This document shows positions 18,153 through 26,118 of a DNA stretch of 64,000 nucleotides, piece after piece (position 1 is the first letter of the stretch; each line of letters opens with the position of its first letter). Position numbers and translations under genes: made by a program. The notes under the pieces were generated by a model. The model ran no database searches, was not told where the DNA came from, and was given only the letters and a program-made list of their open reading frames with translations. The stretch comes from Maribacter sp. Lineage in GTDB: Bacteria; Bacteroidota; Bacteroidia; Flavobacteriales; Flavobacteriaceae. Where the stretch lies: positions 154,674 to 218,673 of the forward strand of contig DRFI01000031.1 in assembly GCA_011050675.1 (NCBI GenBank), given 5' to 3'.

Positions 18153-18782
18153 ATGGCAAAATTACAAGTAGCAATAGATTTATTAAAAATAGAAGACGCA
18201 ATTGCATTAGCAACAAAAGTGGCTCCTTATGTAGACATTATAGAGCTTGGAACACCACTTATTAAAAGTGAAGGCTTATCTGGAATAAGAAAAATGAAAG
18301 ATGCTTTCCCTGATAAATTAATTTTAGCAGATTTTAAAACGGCTGATGCAGGTGAATTAGAAGCTGGTATGGCTTTCGGTGCAGGAGCTGATTATGTTAC
18401 GATTTTAGGAACTACAGGAGATTCTACCATAGCTGGTGCGGTAAAAGCTGCTATAGCACATGGTAAGGGTGTTGTTGTTGATACTATCGGTGTTAAAGAC
18501 AGAGTTAAGCGTGCTAAAGAAGCAATAGCTTTAGGTGCTGAGTTTGTTGAGTTACATGCTGGTTTAGATGAGCAAGCGGAAGAAGGATACTCTATTCAAG
18601 TATTGATTGATGAAGCTTCAAGAGCTGGTGTAAAAGTATCTATTGCAGGTGGTGTTAACAGTAGTAGTATTACAGCTGTAAAACAATCTGGTGCAATTGT
18701 AGCAGTTGCAGGAGCAGCTATTTACGGAGCAGAAAACCCTGCACAAGCAGCTAAGGAATTAAAAGAGCTGTTAAATGCTTAA
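18153..18782 (+). CDS. hxlA: 3-hexulose-6-phosphate synthase
   Basis: 209 residues with the OMP-decarboxylase superfamily signature D-x-K-x-x-D (ADFKTADAGE; Asp60, Lys62, Asp65). Other family motifs are AIDLLKIEDAIALA, VDIIELGTPLIKSEG, GADYVTILG and the phosphate-binding VSIAGGVN and AVAGAAIYGA. It condenses formaldehyde with ribulose 5-phosphate. Together with hxlB it forms a complete formaldehyde-fixation module in the cytoplasm. Codon use here has few rare features, and the two genes end at a strong hairpin. The block is bracketed by duplicated dnaE2 ends. Confidence 0.95.
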   Translation: MAKLQVAIDLLKIEDAIALATKVAPYVDIIELGTPLIKSEGLSGIRKMKDAFPDKLILADFKTADAGELEAGMAFGAGADYVTILGTTGDSTIAGAVKAAIAHGKGVVVDTIGVKDRVKRAKEAIALGAEFVELHAGLDEQAEEGYSIQVLIDEASRAGVKVSIAGGVNSSSITAVKQSGAIVAVAGAAIYGAENPAQAAKELKELLNA

Positions 18783-18818
18783 GCAGTTTTAGTTTAAATG
18801 CGCTTTTAGTATTAATAA

Positions 18819-18854
18819 ACAAATTCCCATGAATATTCTTTCATGGGAATTTGT
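18819..18854 (+). terminator. terminator after hxlA
   Basis: ACAAATTCCCATGAA and TTCATGGGAATTTGT form a perfect 15-bp stem with a 6-base loop, 36 bases after the hxlA stop. Confidence 0.8.
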
Positions 18855-18934
18855 CGTTTATAGCTATTACTGTTCCGCCAAAGCTTCCAAATAAGGTGTA
18901 TTAAAAGAATTCTTTGAGTATTTGCATTTTTACA

Positions 18935-19193
18935 ACATTAATAGACAGTATTTTGATGCAGTGTTGTTTCCACCAGTATCGACTAAATACATGTTTAGAG
19001 GCAGCGAAATCTATAGGTCCAGTGCCAAGGTCGTAAGTGAATTTGTTTTTTAAGTATAGAGGTCATTAAAATGCAAAAACGAGATTTTGTACAAGATGTT
19101 AGGTATACCGATATTAAAACCAGTACCAAGGTCTTTGAACAAAAGCAATTGAATGACTAAGAAGAAAATAAGTTAGAAAATCAGTTTGTTTAG
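18935..19193 (+). pseudogene. decayed duplicate of the dnaE2 3' end
   Basis: This stretch aligns with the last ~260 bases of dnaE2 (about 15990-16249), for example TATAGAGG(T/C)CAT(T/C)AAAATG and ACCAGTACCAAGGTCTTTGA. Most positions match by eye. A base is missing near 19045-19050 (GTGAATTTG against GTGAATTCGG), there is an in-frame TAA at about 19158-19160, and the beginning contains deletions. It ends at the same TTTGTTTAG stop as the intact gene. It lies downstream of hxlA, giving direct repeats around the araC-hxl block. Confidence 0.85.
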
Positions 19194-19327
19194 AATGCCT
19201 CTAATACGTAACCGAATATCCAGTACAAAATTATAAAGACAAAAACGGTTCCTATGCACCCGCATTTTCCACCACCTATTTTCTTTGCGCCATACCACGC
19301 ACCAATGATTTGAATTAGTTTTTTCAT
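19190..19327 (-). CDS. 45-residue membrane protein
   Basis: ATG at 19325-19327, TAA at 19190-19192. The product begins MKKLIQIIGAWYGAKKIGG, has CGC (residues 22-24) and then one hydrophobic segment (IGTVFVFIILYWIFGYV) ending LEAF. The stop overlaps the stop of the dnaE2 remnant on the opposite strand. A second, N-terminally broken copy at 16246-16338 keeps the sequence after GGGK in frame, which argues for past protein-level selection. No function is known to me. Confidence 0.65.
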   Translation of the reverse strand: MKKLIQIIGAWYGAKKIGGGKCGCIGTVFVFIILYWIFGYVLEAF

Positions 19328-19336
19328 GTGACTAAT

Positions 19337-19657
19337 TTACGGGTTTTGGTGGTTACATTTAAAATAAAAAGTAGCTCTAAAGATGATTGAAAATCGTTTT
19401 AAAATGAAGATATGATAATTTTTAAACCATTCTATAAAAATTGATAAATCTTCTTTAATTCCTATAGAACTATTGTATCCTAGCTCTTGTAGTTCTGTTG
19501 TATCGGCCCAAGTACTTGGGAAACGAGCAAATTTTAGATTTACATCGTAGTAATTATTGACGTTGTCAAGACCATCTACTTTATATCCAGCATTAACTAA
19601 GCTTTCAGCTAAGTGAAAGCCAATAAATCCTGCAGCACCAGTCACCAATACTTTCAT
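19337..19657 (-). pseudogene. UDP-sugar 4-epimerase (CapI/WbpP-like SDR) with large internal deletion
   Basis: The first ~47 residues are the start of an extended SDR sugar epimerase ([20 protein letters not shown], then [20 protein letters not shown]). They jump directly to what is normally the C-terminus of the same protein ([20 protein letters not shown], then FIEWFKNYH). About 250 middle codons, including the catalytic YxxxK, are missing, yet the frame is kept. Extra residues follow the normal end. The gene is dead as an epimerase. It lies between the dnaE2 remnant and the polysaccharide operon. Confidence 0.8.
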
Positions 19658-19846
19658 TGTAAGTTGTTTTTTTTGAAACCCAATATCAATTTTAAAAGAT
19701 ACTATTTCTGAAAATTTTCTCTACTTATATTACAGGTCTTTTGATAAATAATTATTTTTTTTAACTAAAAAAAGTAGAGATTACGGAACTGTCTTCAGTT
19801 AATAAATTGTGTTTCTAACACCATAAATTAAATTAAAGATGGTAAA

Positions 19847-20065
19847 ATGATTGCTATTAAAGAATTTGGAAAGGGAAATACAATAGATTTTAAATACCCA
19901 AGAATTATAAGGGTCGTTTTATTTTACTTAATTCTATTTTATATAGGATATTTTGCCTTTGAAAAAGTTGGTAAAATATTACTTATTAGGGTTATTTGTG
20001 TAATATTTTGTATAAAACGTGCAGTTCGTCGAAATCATAAAAAAGTTATTGATTGCATTAATTAA
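19847..20065 (+). CDS. hypothetical 72-residue membrane protein
   Basis: ATG at 19847. One hydrophobic stretch (VVLFYLILFYIGYFAF) in a lysine/arginine-rich protein. No family recognised. It precedes the exopolysaccharide operon and ends before the probable promoter at 20082. It may be a chance ORF in AT-rich DNA. Confidence 0.3.
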   Translation: MIAIKEFGKGNTIDFKYPRIIRVVLFYLILFYIGYFAFEKVGKILLIRVICVIFCIKRAVRRNHKKVIDCIN

Positions 20066-20081
20066 TTGTAAAATTAAGATT

Positions 20082-20089
20082 TACTTTTG
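20082..20089 (+). promoter_or_regulatory. candidate promoter of the exopolysaccharide operon
   Basis: TACTTTTG fits the Bacteroidota -7 consensus TAnnTTTG. It is followed by a leader of about 135 bases before the first gene. The -33 element is not obvious. Confidence 0.4.
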
Positions 20090-20121
20090 TAGTAGAACAA
20101 CAGCAGAAACCAAGACATAAT

Positions 20122-20156
20122 AGCCAATTAATCTATTTAAGTGGCTGTGTTTTTTT
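20122..20156 (+). terminator. terminator-like hairpin in the exopolysaccharide leader (possible attenuator)
   Basis: AGCCA/TGGCT plus TTAA/TTAA stems around TCTAT (one A-G mismatch), then GTG and a run of T. It sits between the candidate promoter and the first gene, where a read-through regulator could act. Alternatively it ends transcription of the 72-residue ORF. Confidence 0.45.
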
Positions 20157-20230
20157 GATATTAATTTCATACTTATTATGAATTTAGTCTATCTGTTTGT
20201 TGTTTCCCTTTCTGGGATAAAATAGATATT

Positions 20231-21340
20231 ATGCTTCAAGATTTATTTCACAATTTATATTTTTTAGTCTTTTTTTCCATAGTGTTTTCTGTGCTGGTTT
20301 CATTACGTATTTATCCGGTAATTATTTATTTGGCGCATAAAAAGAAGTTGATGGACGAGCCCGGCCATCGAAGTGGTCATGTAAGAAAAACACCGACATT
20401 AGGTGGGATAGGGATGTTTATTACTTTCTCATTATCAATTATACTTTTAGGTATTCTTACACAATTGAATCAAGGTGATTTATTGAAACTGCTTTCGATT
20501 TTAGGAGGTACAATCATACTATTATTTTTAGGCATTAAAGACGATCTGTTAGTTCTTTCTCCAAGTAAGAAATTTTCAGGTCAAATATTTTCTTCTGCTT
20601 TGGTCGTGTTAGGTACAGATGTTAGAATAGAAAGCTTTTATGGTGTATTTGGTGTTGGTGATCTTAATTATGTAATTTCTGTCGTTTTTACTTTATTAGT
20701 TTTCGTATTTATTATAAACGCTTTCAATTTAATTGATGGTATTGATGGTTTGGCTTCGTCAGTTGCCATTATAGCAAATACTTCATTTGGAGTTTATTTT
20801 GCTATGAATAATCAATATTTATATGTTCTGCTAAGTTTTAGTCTAATAGGAGTGCTATTAGGTTTCCTGCGCTATAATTTATCTAGAAAGCGAAAACTTT
20901 TTATGGGCGATTCCGGATCATTGTTTTTGGGTTTCTTATTGGCTTACCAAGCAATTGGGTTTTTAAGTGTAAATGAAATGGAGCAAACAGTATTCAGCGT
21001 TACTAACGCACCTATTATGGTATTGGCCATATTGGCATATCCAATTTTAGATACGCTTAGGGTATTCACTATCCGTATAGTGAATGGTAAAAGCCCATTT
21101 TCGGCAGACCGTAATCACATACATCACCGTTTGTTAGATAATGGCTTTTCACATATTAAGTCTACACTTATTGTAGCCATATGTAATATTTTCGTCATTC
21201 AGATAGCCTTTGTCTTAAGTGATCTGTATTTAACATTACAACTATATATAATTAGTGTGGTATTGCCGCTTATTTGCCTATTTCCATTTTTATTGGTGCA
21301 ACGCGAGGGTAAAATTAGAATTGAAGTTCCTAAATTATAA
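20231..21340 (+). CDS. WecA/TagO-like polyprenyl-phosphate sugar-1-phosphate transferase
   Basis: 369 residues, multi-span membrane protein of the MraY/WecA family. Family motifs: DEPGHRSGHVRKTPTLGGIG (cytoplasmic loop 1), GIKDDLLVLSPSKKFSGQ, NAFNLIDGIDGLA, FMGDSGSLFLGF and the histidine loop NHIHHRLL. It transfers a HexNAc-1-phosphate (usually GlcNAc-1-P) from UDP to undecaprenyl phosphate and so starts a polysaccharide repeat. It is the first gene of the 17-kb operon. Because the WcaJ-type initiator at 39640-40985 is broken, this is the only intact initiating enzyme in the window. Confidence 0.92.
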   Translation: MLQDLFHNLYFLVFFSIVFSVLVSLRIYPVIIYLAHKKKLMDEPGHRSGHVRKTPTLGGIGMFITFSLSIILLGILTQLNQGDLLKLLSILGGTIILLFLGIKDDLLVLSPSKKFSGQIFSSALVVLGTDVRIESFYGVFGVGDLNYVISVVFTLLVFVFIINAFNLIDGIDGLASSVAIIANTSFGVYFAMNNQYLYVLLSFSLIGVLLGFLRYNLSRKRKLFMGDSGSLFLGFLLAYQAIGFLSVNEMEQTVFSVTNAPIMVLAILAYPILDTLRVFTIRIVNGKSPFSADRNHIHHRLLDNGFSHIKSTLIVAICNIFVIQIAFVLSDLYLTLQLYIISVVLPLICLFPFLLVQREGKIRIEVPKL

Positions 21341-21395
21341 TATGTCCTAATACTATATAGTATTTTAATATCTACTTCAAAACTAAAAATGCATA

Positions 21396-22763
21396 GTGTT
21401 TATAGACTTAATTGAAAAAATAAGGGAATTAACTGTTATTAAAAATAATAGGAGCAAGAATATTGCTAAGCATCTGGGCTGGTCAATAGTCTATAAGGTA
21501 GGTAGTATCTTGGCTAATTTTCTTCTTGTGCCTATAACCATAAATTATCTTTCAATTGAAAACTATGGTATTTGGCTTACATTAACTTCTTTTATTGCTT
21601 GGTTTTCTTTTTTTGATATTGGCTTAGGAAATGGCCTACGTAATAAATTTGCCGAAGCCAAAGCTACAGGAAATTATAAAGAAGCACAGGGTTTAGTGAG
21701 TACTGCATATTTTACCATTTCGGCAATATCAATTGTATTGATTCTTTTATTCGTTTTATGTAATTTCTTTATTGATTGGTCCAATTTTTTTAATACTTCT
21801 ATTAATGTTAAAAAAGAATTATCAATTTTAATGCCTATTGTTTTTGCATTTTTTGCAATACAATTGGTACTTAAATTAATAACAACTATTTACCAAGCCG
21901 ATCAAAACCATTCTATTCAAAATAAATTTCAATTTTTTAGTCAAGTAGGCAGTGTTTTAATTATTTGGTTATTGACCCAAACTAATAATAATTCGTTATT
22001 AATTTTTGGCGTAGTCTTTTCTGCTATACCCTTTGTATTATTATTGTTTTTGAATTTCTACGCATTTAATGGGGTATATAAAACCTACAAACCATTACCT
22101 AAATTATGGAAAAGGGAATATCTTTTGGATATAAGTGGTTTAGGGCTCAAATTTTTTGTTGTACAAATTGCAGCGCTAATCCTGTTTTCAACTGATAATT
22201 ATATTATAACAAAATTATTTTCCCCAGAAGAGGTGGTTCCTTATAATATTGCTTTTAAATACTATTCTATTATTACTATGGGATATACAATTTTAATAAC
22301 CCCATTTTGGTCATCGTTTACAGAGGCTTATAAGAATGAGGATTTTAATTGGATAAAGAACTCAGTAAAAAAAATTCAAAAAATTTGGTTTTTAATACCT
22401 ATAGCGCTGCTTGTAATGACTTTATTGGCAGATTGGTTTTATGATAAATGGGTAGGAGATAGTATAACTATACCAGCAAATCTTTCTTACTCAATGGCTT
22501 TGTTTGTTGCTATGGTAACATTTAATATGATTTATGTAAATTTCATAAATGGAGTAGGTAAAATTAAATTGCAATTATATAGTTCGGTTGTGTCAATGAT
22601 CATTAATATTCCTTTAAGCATATTTATGGGTAAAAACTTAGGTTTGGGTACAACTGGTGTAATTTTAGCCACTTGTATTTGTTTAAGTTATAGCGTTTTT
22701 TTATGGCCTATACAGTATAGGAAATTAATAGAAAATAAAGCAACGGGAATATGGAACCAATAA
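21396..22763 (+). CDS. polysaccharide flippase (Wzx/MATE-like)
   Basis: 455 residues, read from a GTG at 21396; the ATG at 21389 is out of frame. About 12-14 hydrophobic segments. The N-terminal SIENYGIWLTLTSFIAWFSFFDIGLGNGLRNKFAEA is characteristic of Wzx-type flippases. It should move undecaprenyl-linked repeat units across the inner membrane. It is followed after 13 bases by a glycosyltransferase, in keeping with one operon. Confidence 0.9.
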   Translation: MFIDLIEKIRELTVIKNNRSKNIAKHLGWSIVYKVGSILANFLLVPITINYLSIENYGIWLTLTSFIAWFSFFDIGLGNGLRNKFAEAKATGNYKEAQGLVSTAYFTISAISIVLILLFVLCNFFIDWSNFFNTSINVKKELSILMPIVFAFFAIQLVLKLITTIYQADQNHSIQNKFQFFSQVGSVLIIWLLTQTNNNSLLIFGVVFSAIPFVLLLFLNFYAFNGVYKTYKPLPKLWKREYLLDISGLGLKFFVVQIAALILFSTDNYIITKLFSPEEVVPYNIAFKYYSIITMGYTILITPFWSSFTEAYKNEDFNWIKNSVKKIQKIWFLIPIALLVMTLLADWFYDKWVGDSITIPANLSYSMALFVAMVTFNMIYVNFINGVGKIKLQLYSSVVSMIINIPLSIFMGKNLGLGTTGVILATCICLSYSVFLWPIQYRKLIENKATGIWNQ

Positions 22764-22776
22764 AAATAACGGAATT

Positions 22777-24045
22777 ATGAAAATTCTTTGGTTTACAATT
22801 TCTTCCTCTTTATTTGAGGAGAATAAGCATCATTATCATGGTGCGGGTTGGATTTCATCTTTAGAAAGTATAATTACTAAAAGAACTGATGTAGAATTGG
22901 GTATTGCTTTCTACCATCCAGAAAAAAGTGAGAAGGTTTTAAAAAATAAAACTACGTACTACCCAATTAAGTTCGAGCGAAAGAGAATTAATCCAATAAA
23001 AGGATTAATTTCTAATAGAAAAGGAACTGTAGATCATTTAGGTTTTGAAGAAAAATATGTTTCAGTAATTAATGATTTTAAACCAGACGTAATTCATGTA
23101 TTTGGAACTGAAAGTTCTTTTTCCATAGTAGGCGAATTAACAGCAATACCTGTAGTATTACAGACACAAGGATTAATTAATCCTATAGTCAATAGTTATT
23201 TTAGTATTAATCAATCTAAATGGAGTTTTTATGCTAACCCTTCGTTTTTAATTAATAATATTCTATTTTCTTCCTTGCCATTTGTTAAAAGAAAGTATCA
23301 AAATATTGCTTTGTTAGAGGCAAGGGTCTTAAAAAGCACAAAGTATATTATTGGCAGAACTGAATGGGATAAAATGATTGTTAAATTATACAACCCAGAA
23401 GTTCAATATTTTCATGTAGATGAAGTATTGCGATCTGTATTTTATGAAAACAGTGAGGTTGACGATATTTTAAACAAAAAGGTATTTAAGATAGTCTCAA
23501 CTTTATCTCCTACCGTATATAAAGGCATAGATGTAGTTTTAAAGACTGCTAAACTGTTAAAGGAAATTACAAGTATAGATTTTGTTTGGGAAATTATAGG
23601 TCTGGATAATAATGATAAAATTTTAAAACATTTTGAGAAATCGGAAAAAATCAATCATTCAGAAGTAAATATTAATTTACTAGGTAGATTAAATGCCCAA
23701 GAATTAAACTCTAAGCTAAGGTCAAGTAATGTTTATGTGCATCCATCTTATATAGATAATAGCCCTAATAGTGTTTGTGAAGCCCAAATAATAGGACTGC
23801 CTGTAATAGCTTGTAATGTTGGTGGTGTTTCTTCATTGATAGAAGATGAGGTTGATGGTCTGTTGGTACCTTCAAACGGTATATTTGAAATGGTTGATTG
23901 TTTTATTAGAATTCAACGGGATAACTCGTTGTCTAAAAAATTAAGTGTTAATGGTATTAAAAAAGCCTTATTAAGACATGACAGAACTAAGATTGAAGCA
24001 TCATTGATTGAAACATATGCTGAAATTTTAGTAAACGAAAATTAA
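22777..24045 (+). CDS. GT4-type glycosyltransferase
   Basis: 422 residues with a GT-B layout. The N-terminal MKILWFTISSSLFEEN domain ends at the linker near KKVFKIVSTLSPTVYKGIDVVLK. The C-terminal donor domain has SSNVYVHPSYIDNSPNSVCE, then GLPVIACNVGGVSSLI, the retaining GT4 nucleotide-sugar-binding signature. No signal peptide, so cytoplasmic. Donor and acceptor cannot be deduced. Confidence 0.88.
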   Translation: MKILWFTISSSLFEENKHHYHGAGWISSLESIITKRTDVELGIAFYHPEKSEKVLKNKTTYYPIKFERKRINPIKGLISNRKGTVDHLGFEEKYVSVINDFKPDVIHVFGTESSFSIVGELTAIPVVLQTQGLINPIVNSYFSINQSKWSFYANPSFLINNILFSSLPFVKRKYQNIALLEARVLKSTKYIIGRTEWDKMIVKLYNPEVQYFHVDEVLRSVFYENSEVDDILNKKVFKIVSTLSPTVYKGIDVVLKTAKLLKEITSIDFVWEIIGLDNNDKILKHFEKSEKINHSEVNINLLGRLNAQELNSKLRSSNVYVHPSYIDNSPNSVCEAQIIGLPVIACNVGGVSSLIEDEVDGLLVPSNGIFEMVDCFIRIQRDNSLSKKLSVNGIKKALLRHDRTKIEASLIETYAEILVNEN

Positions 24046-24094
24046 AGTATAATTAAATATTTAAATAATATTAAATAGAACAAGTTTCTTAGTC

Positions 24095-25303
24095 TTGAAT
24101 TTAAACATACAATTATCATATCATAAAATTATTTTTAGCTGCTGGTTTATTATGCTAGCATGTATTGGTATGGAATATATTTCTAAACGTTTTTTTATTC
24201 TTGAGTTAGTAACTAGTATAGGATTATTAGCCATATTTAATTCATCAAAATTTATTCTTATTAGAAAAGATGTCTTAACTATTATTGGTTTTAGTATTTT
24301 AATGTTGGGTGTTGTAGTTTCTAGAATATTTTTTACAACTCATTTATCAATGTTTTTGAATGTTTCGTTTGTTACAAAATTATTTCTGTTTTTTCTGTTC
24401 CTTTATTTTTTTATTACGAGGTATGGACTTCCTTATAAGTCTTTAATGGTTATTGCCTGTTTTTCTTTGCCACATTTTATTGGCTATGTATTAGGTACAG
24501 GTACTTATGTTAACGGACAATATGGTGGTTTTCAAGGTGATCCCAATTATTTAGGACCAGATTTACTTGCAGCATTTGGGGCATCTTTTGTATTGGTGAA
24601 TAATAAAAAAATAGGTAAATTAAGAATTATCTTCACGGGCCTATTTACTATTTCATTCTTGTTGATCCTGTTAAGTGTTTCTCGTACAGCGACTATGTCA
24701 GCTATGCTTATTTTATTATTTTATTTTTTTAAGAAAGCCATGAGTGGTAGAAATTCATTTTGGTTAAAGGTAATTGCATCTGGCTTAATTTTAGGATTAT
24801 TATTTTTGATTTTCGCTCCAGATTTATCTGAAATAGAATATGTTCAACGTTTATATGATCGTTTTTTTAATTCTGCTAAAGGAGGAGATTTAATGGAGAA
24901 TGAACGTTATTTTGTTTGGGGTATTTCTTTTAATTTAATTCAAGAATCTGGTCTTTTTATTGGTTATGGAATTGAAGAGTTTTTAGCTAAACAATACCAT
25001 TTTTTATCACATAATTCTTGGCTAGATATTGGGATTAAAATGGGGAGTTATACATTTTGGACCCATGCCTTACTTTCCTTAGTAGGATTGGTGATTTGGG
25101 GATTTAAATATTTAAAGAGGATTACTAAAATACCTACATGGGGTATGGAAACTTTTATGTTTATTTTCTCATTATCTATATCTATAATGATGTTTTCCAT
25201 TTCAGTGTCTCATATGTATTATTATTGGTTTATAATTTCTCTTATTTACATTTTAGGAATATTGCCAAGAGGTAATAAAATTAGAAGTAGACCTATTGAT
25301 TAA
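24095..25303 (+). CDS. O-antigen ligase/polymerase-like membrane protein (Wzy type)
   Basis: 402 residues from a TTG start, with about ten to eleven hydrophobic segments. The periplasmic/cytoplasmic-edge motif LLSVSRTATMSAM is the typical S-x-S-R-x-A of the Wzy/WaaL family, and GIEEFLAKQYHFLSHNSWLD supplies the conserved His in the large loop. It probably polymerises the flipped repeat units in the periplasm. A ligase role is less likely beside wzx and wzc. Confidence 0.82.
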   Translation: MNLNIQLSYHKIIFSCWFIMLACIGMEYISKRFFILELVTSIGLLAIFNSSKFILIRKDVLTIIGFSILMLGVVVSRIFFTTHLSMFLNVSFVTKLFLFFLFLYFFITRYGLPYKSLMVIACFSLPHFIGYVLGTGTYVNGQYGGFQGDPNYLGPDLLAAFGASFVLVNNKKIGKLRIIFTGLFTISFLLILLSVSRTATMSAMLILLFYFFKKAMSGRNSFWLKVIASGLILGLLFLIFAPDLSEIEYVQRLYDRFFNSAKGGDLMENERYFVWGISFNLIQESGLFIGYGIEEFLAKQYHFLSHNSWLDIGIKMGSYTFWTHALLSLVGLVIWGFKYLKRITKIPTWGMETFMFIFSLSISIMMFSISVSHMYYYWFIISLIYILGILPRGNKIRSRPID

Positions 25304-25314
25304 AATTTTATTTA

Positions 25315-26091
25315 ATGAATAAAATGAAAAATAAAATTATTGAAGGAGAACCATTAGTGAGTATTATCACGGTGGTTTATAATGGAGAAAAGTATTTGGA
25401 TCAAACTATACAAAGTGTATTAAACCAAACCTATAAAAACATAGAATATATTATAGTAGATGGATTCTCTACTGATCGAACTTTAGATATTATAAGAAGT
25501 CATGAAAGTGTCTTAGACTATTGGATAAGCGAGCCAGATAAAGGTTTGTATGATGCTATGAATAAAGGTATAGCTTTAGCCAATGGGGAATTAATAGGTA
25601 TGATTAATAGCGATGATTGGTATGAGTTGGATGCTGTTCAGATTATTGTTGATGCCTTTAGATTAAATAATACAAAAGAGATTTTTCACGGTAATAGAAC
25701 TGATATTTTACTTAATGGTAATACTAGGTTGAAAGTATTTAATCAGTCAGGTTTCAAATTTAAATATTATGGTATGACTTACAATCATCCATCAATGTTT
25801 ATTAAAAAAAGTGTTTATAAGAATAACCAATACAACACAAATTTAAAAGCATTATCAGATTATGAGTTCGTACTAAAAATATTCTTAAGAAGTCCTAATA
25901 AATTTCATTTTATCAACAAGTCATATGTTAATTATAGACTAGATGGTATAAGTGGGCAAATGAGTGACCGAAATATTTTAAAAGAAGGTTATATCTCTCG
26001 TAAGAATGCTGGTTTGAGTTATTTTGAAAACTTATTTTCTTTTGGTTTAAGATGGGTTGTCCGAAAATTTTTGACTAAAAATTATGCTTAA
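25315..26091 (+). CDS. GT2-family glycosyltransferase
   Basis: 258 residues, GT-A fold. The nucleotide-binding start VSIITVVYNGEKYLDQTIQS, EYIIVDGFSTDRT and the metal-binding INSDDWYE are all clear. The C-terminal part (GMTYNHPSMFIKKSVY; LSDYEFVLKI) matches the WcaA-like subfamily common in Bacteroidota capsule loci. Cytoplasmic; sugar unknown. Confidence 0.92.
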   Translation: MNKMKNKIIEGEPLVSIITVVYNGEKYLDQTIQSVLNQTYKNIEYIIVDGFSTDRTLDIIRSHESVLDYWISEPDKGLYDAMNKGIALANGELIGMINSDDWYELDAVQIIVDAFRLNNTKEIFHGNRTDILLNGNTRLKVFNQSGFKFKYYGMTYNHPSMFIKKSVYKNNQYNTNLKALSDYEFVLKIFLRSPNKFHFINKSYVNYRLDGISGQMSDRNILKEGYISRKNAGLSYFENLFSFGLRWVVRKFLTKNYA

Positions 26092-26118
26092 TTTATTTGC
26101 ACATAAAAATTACGCAAG

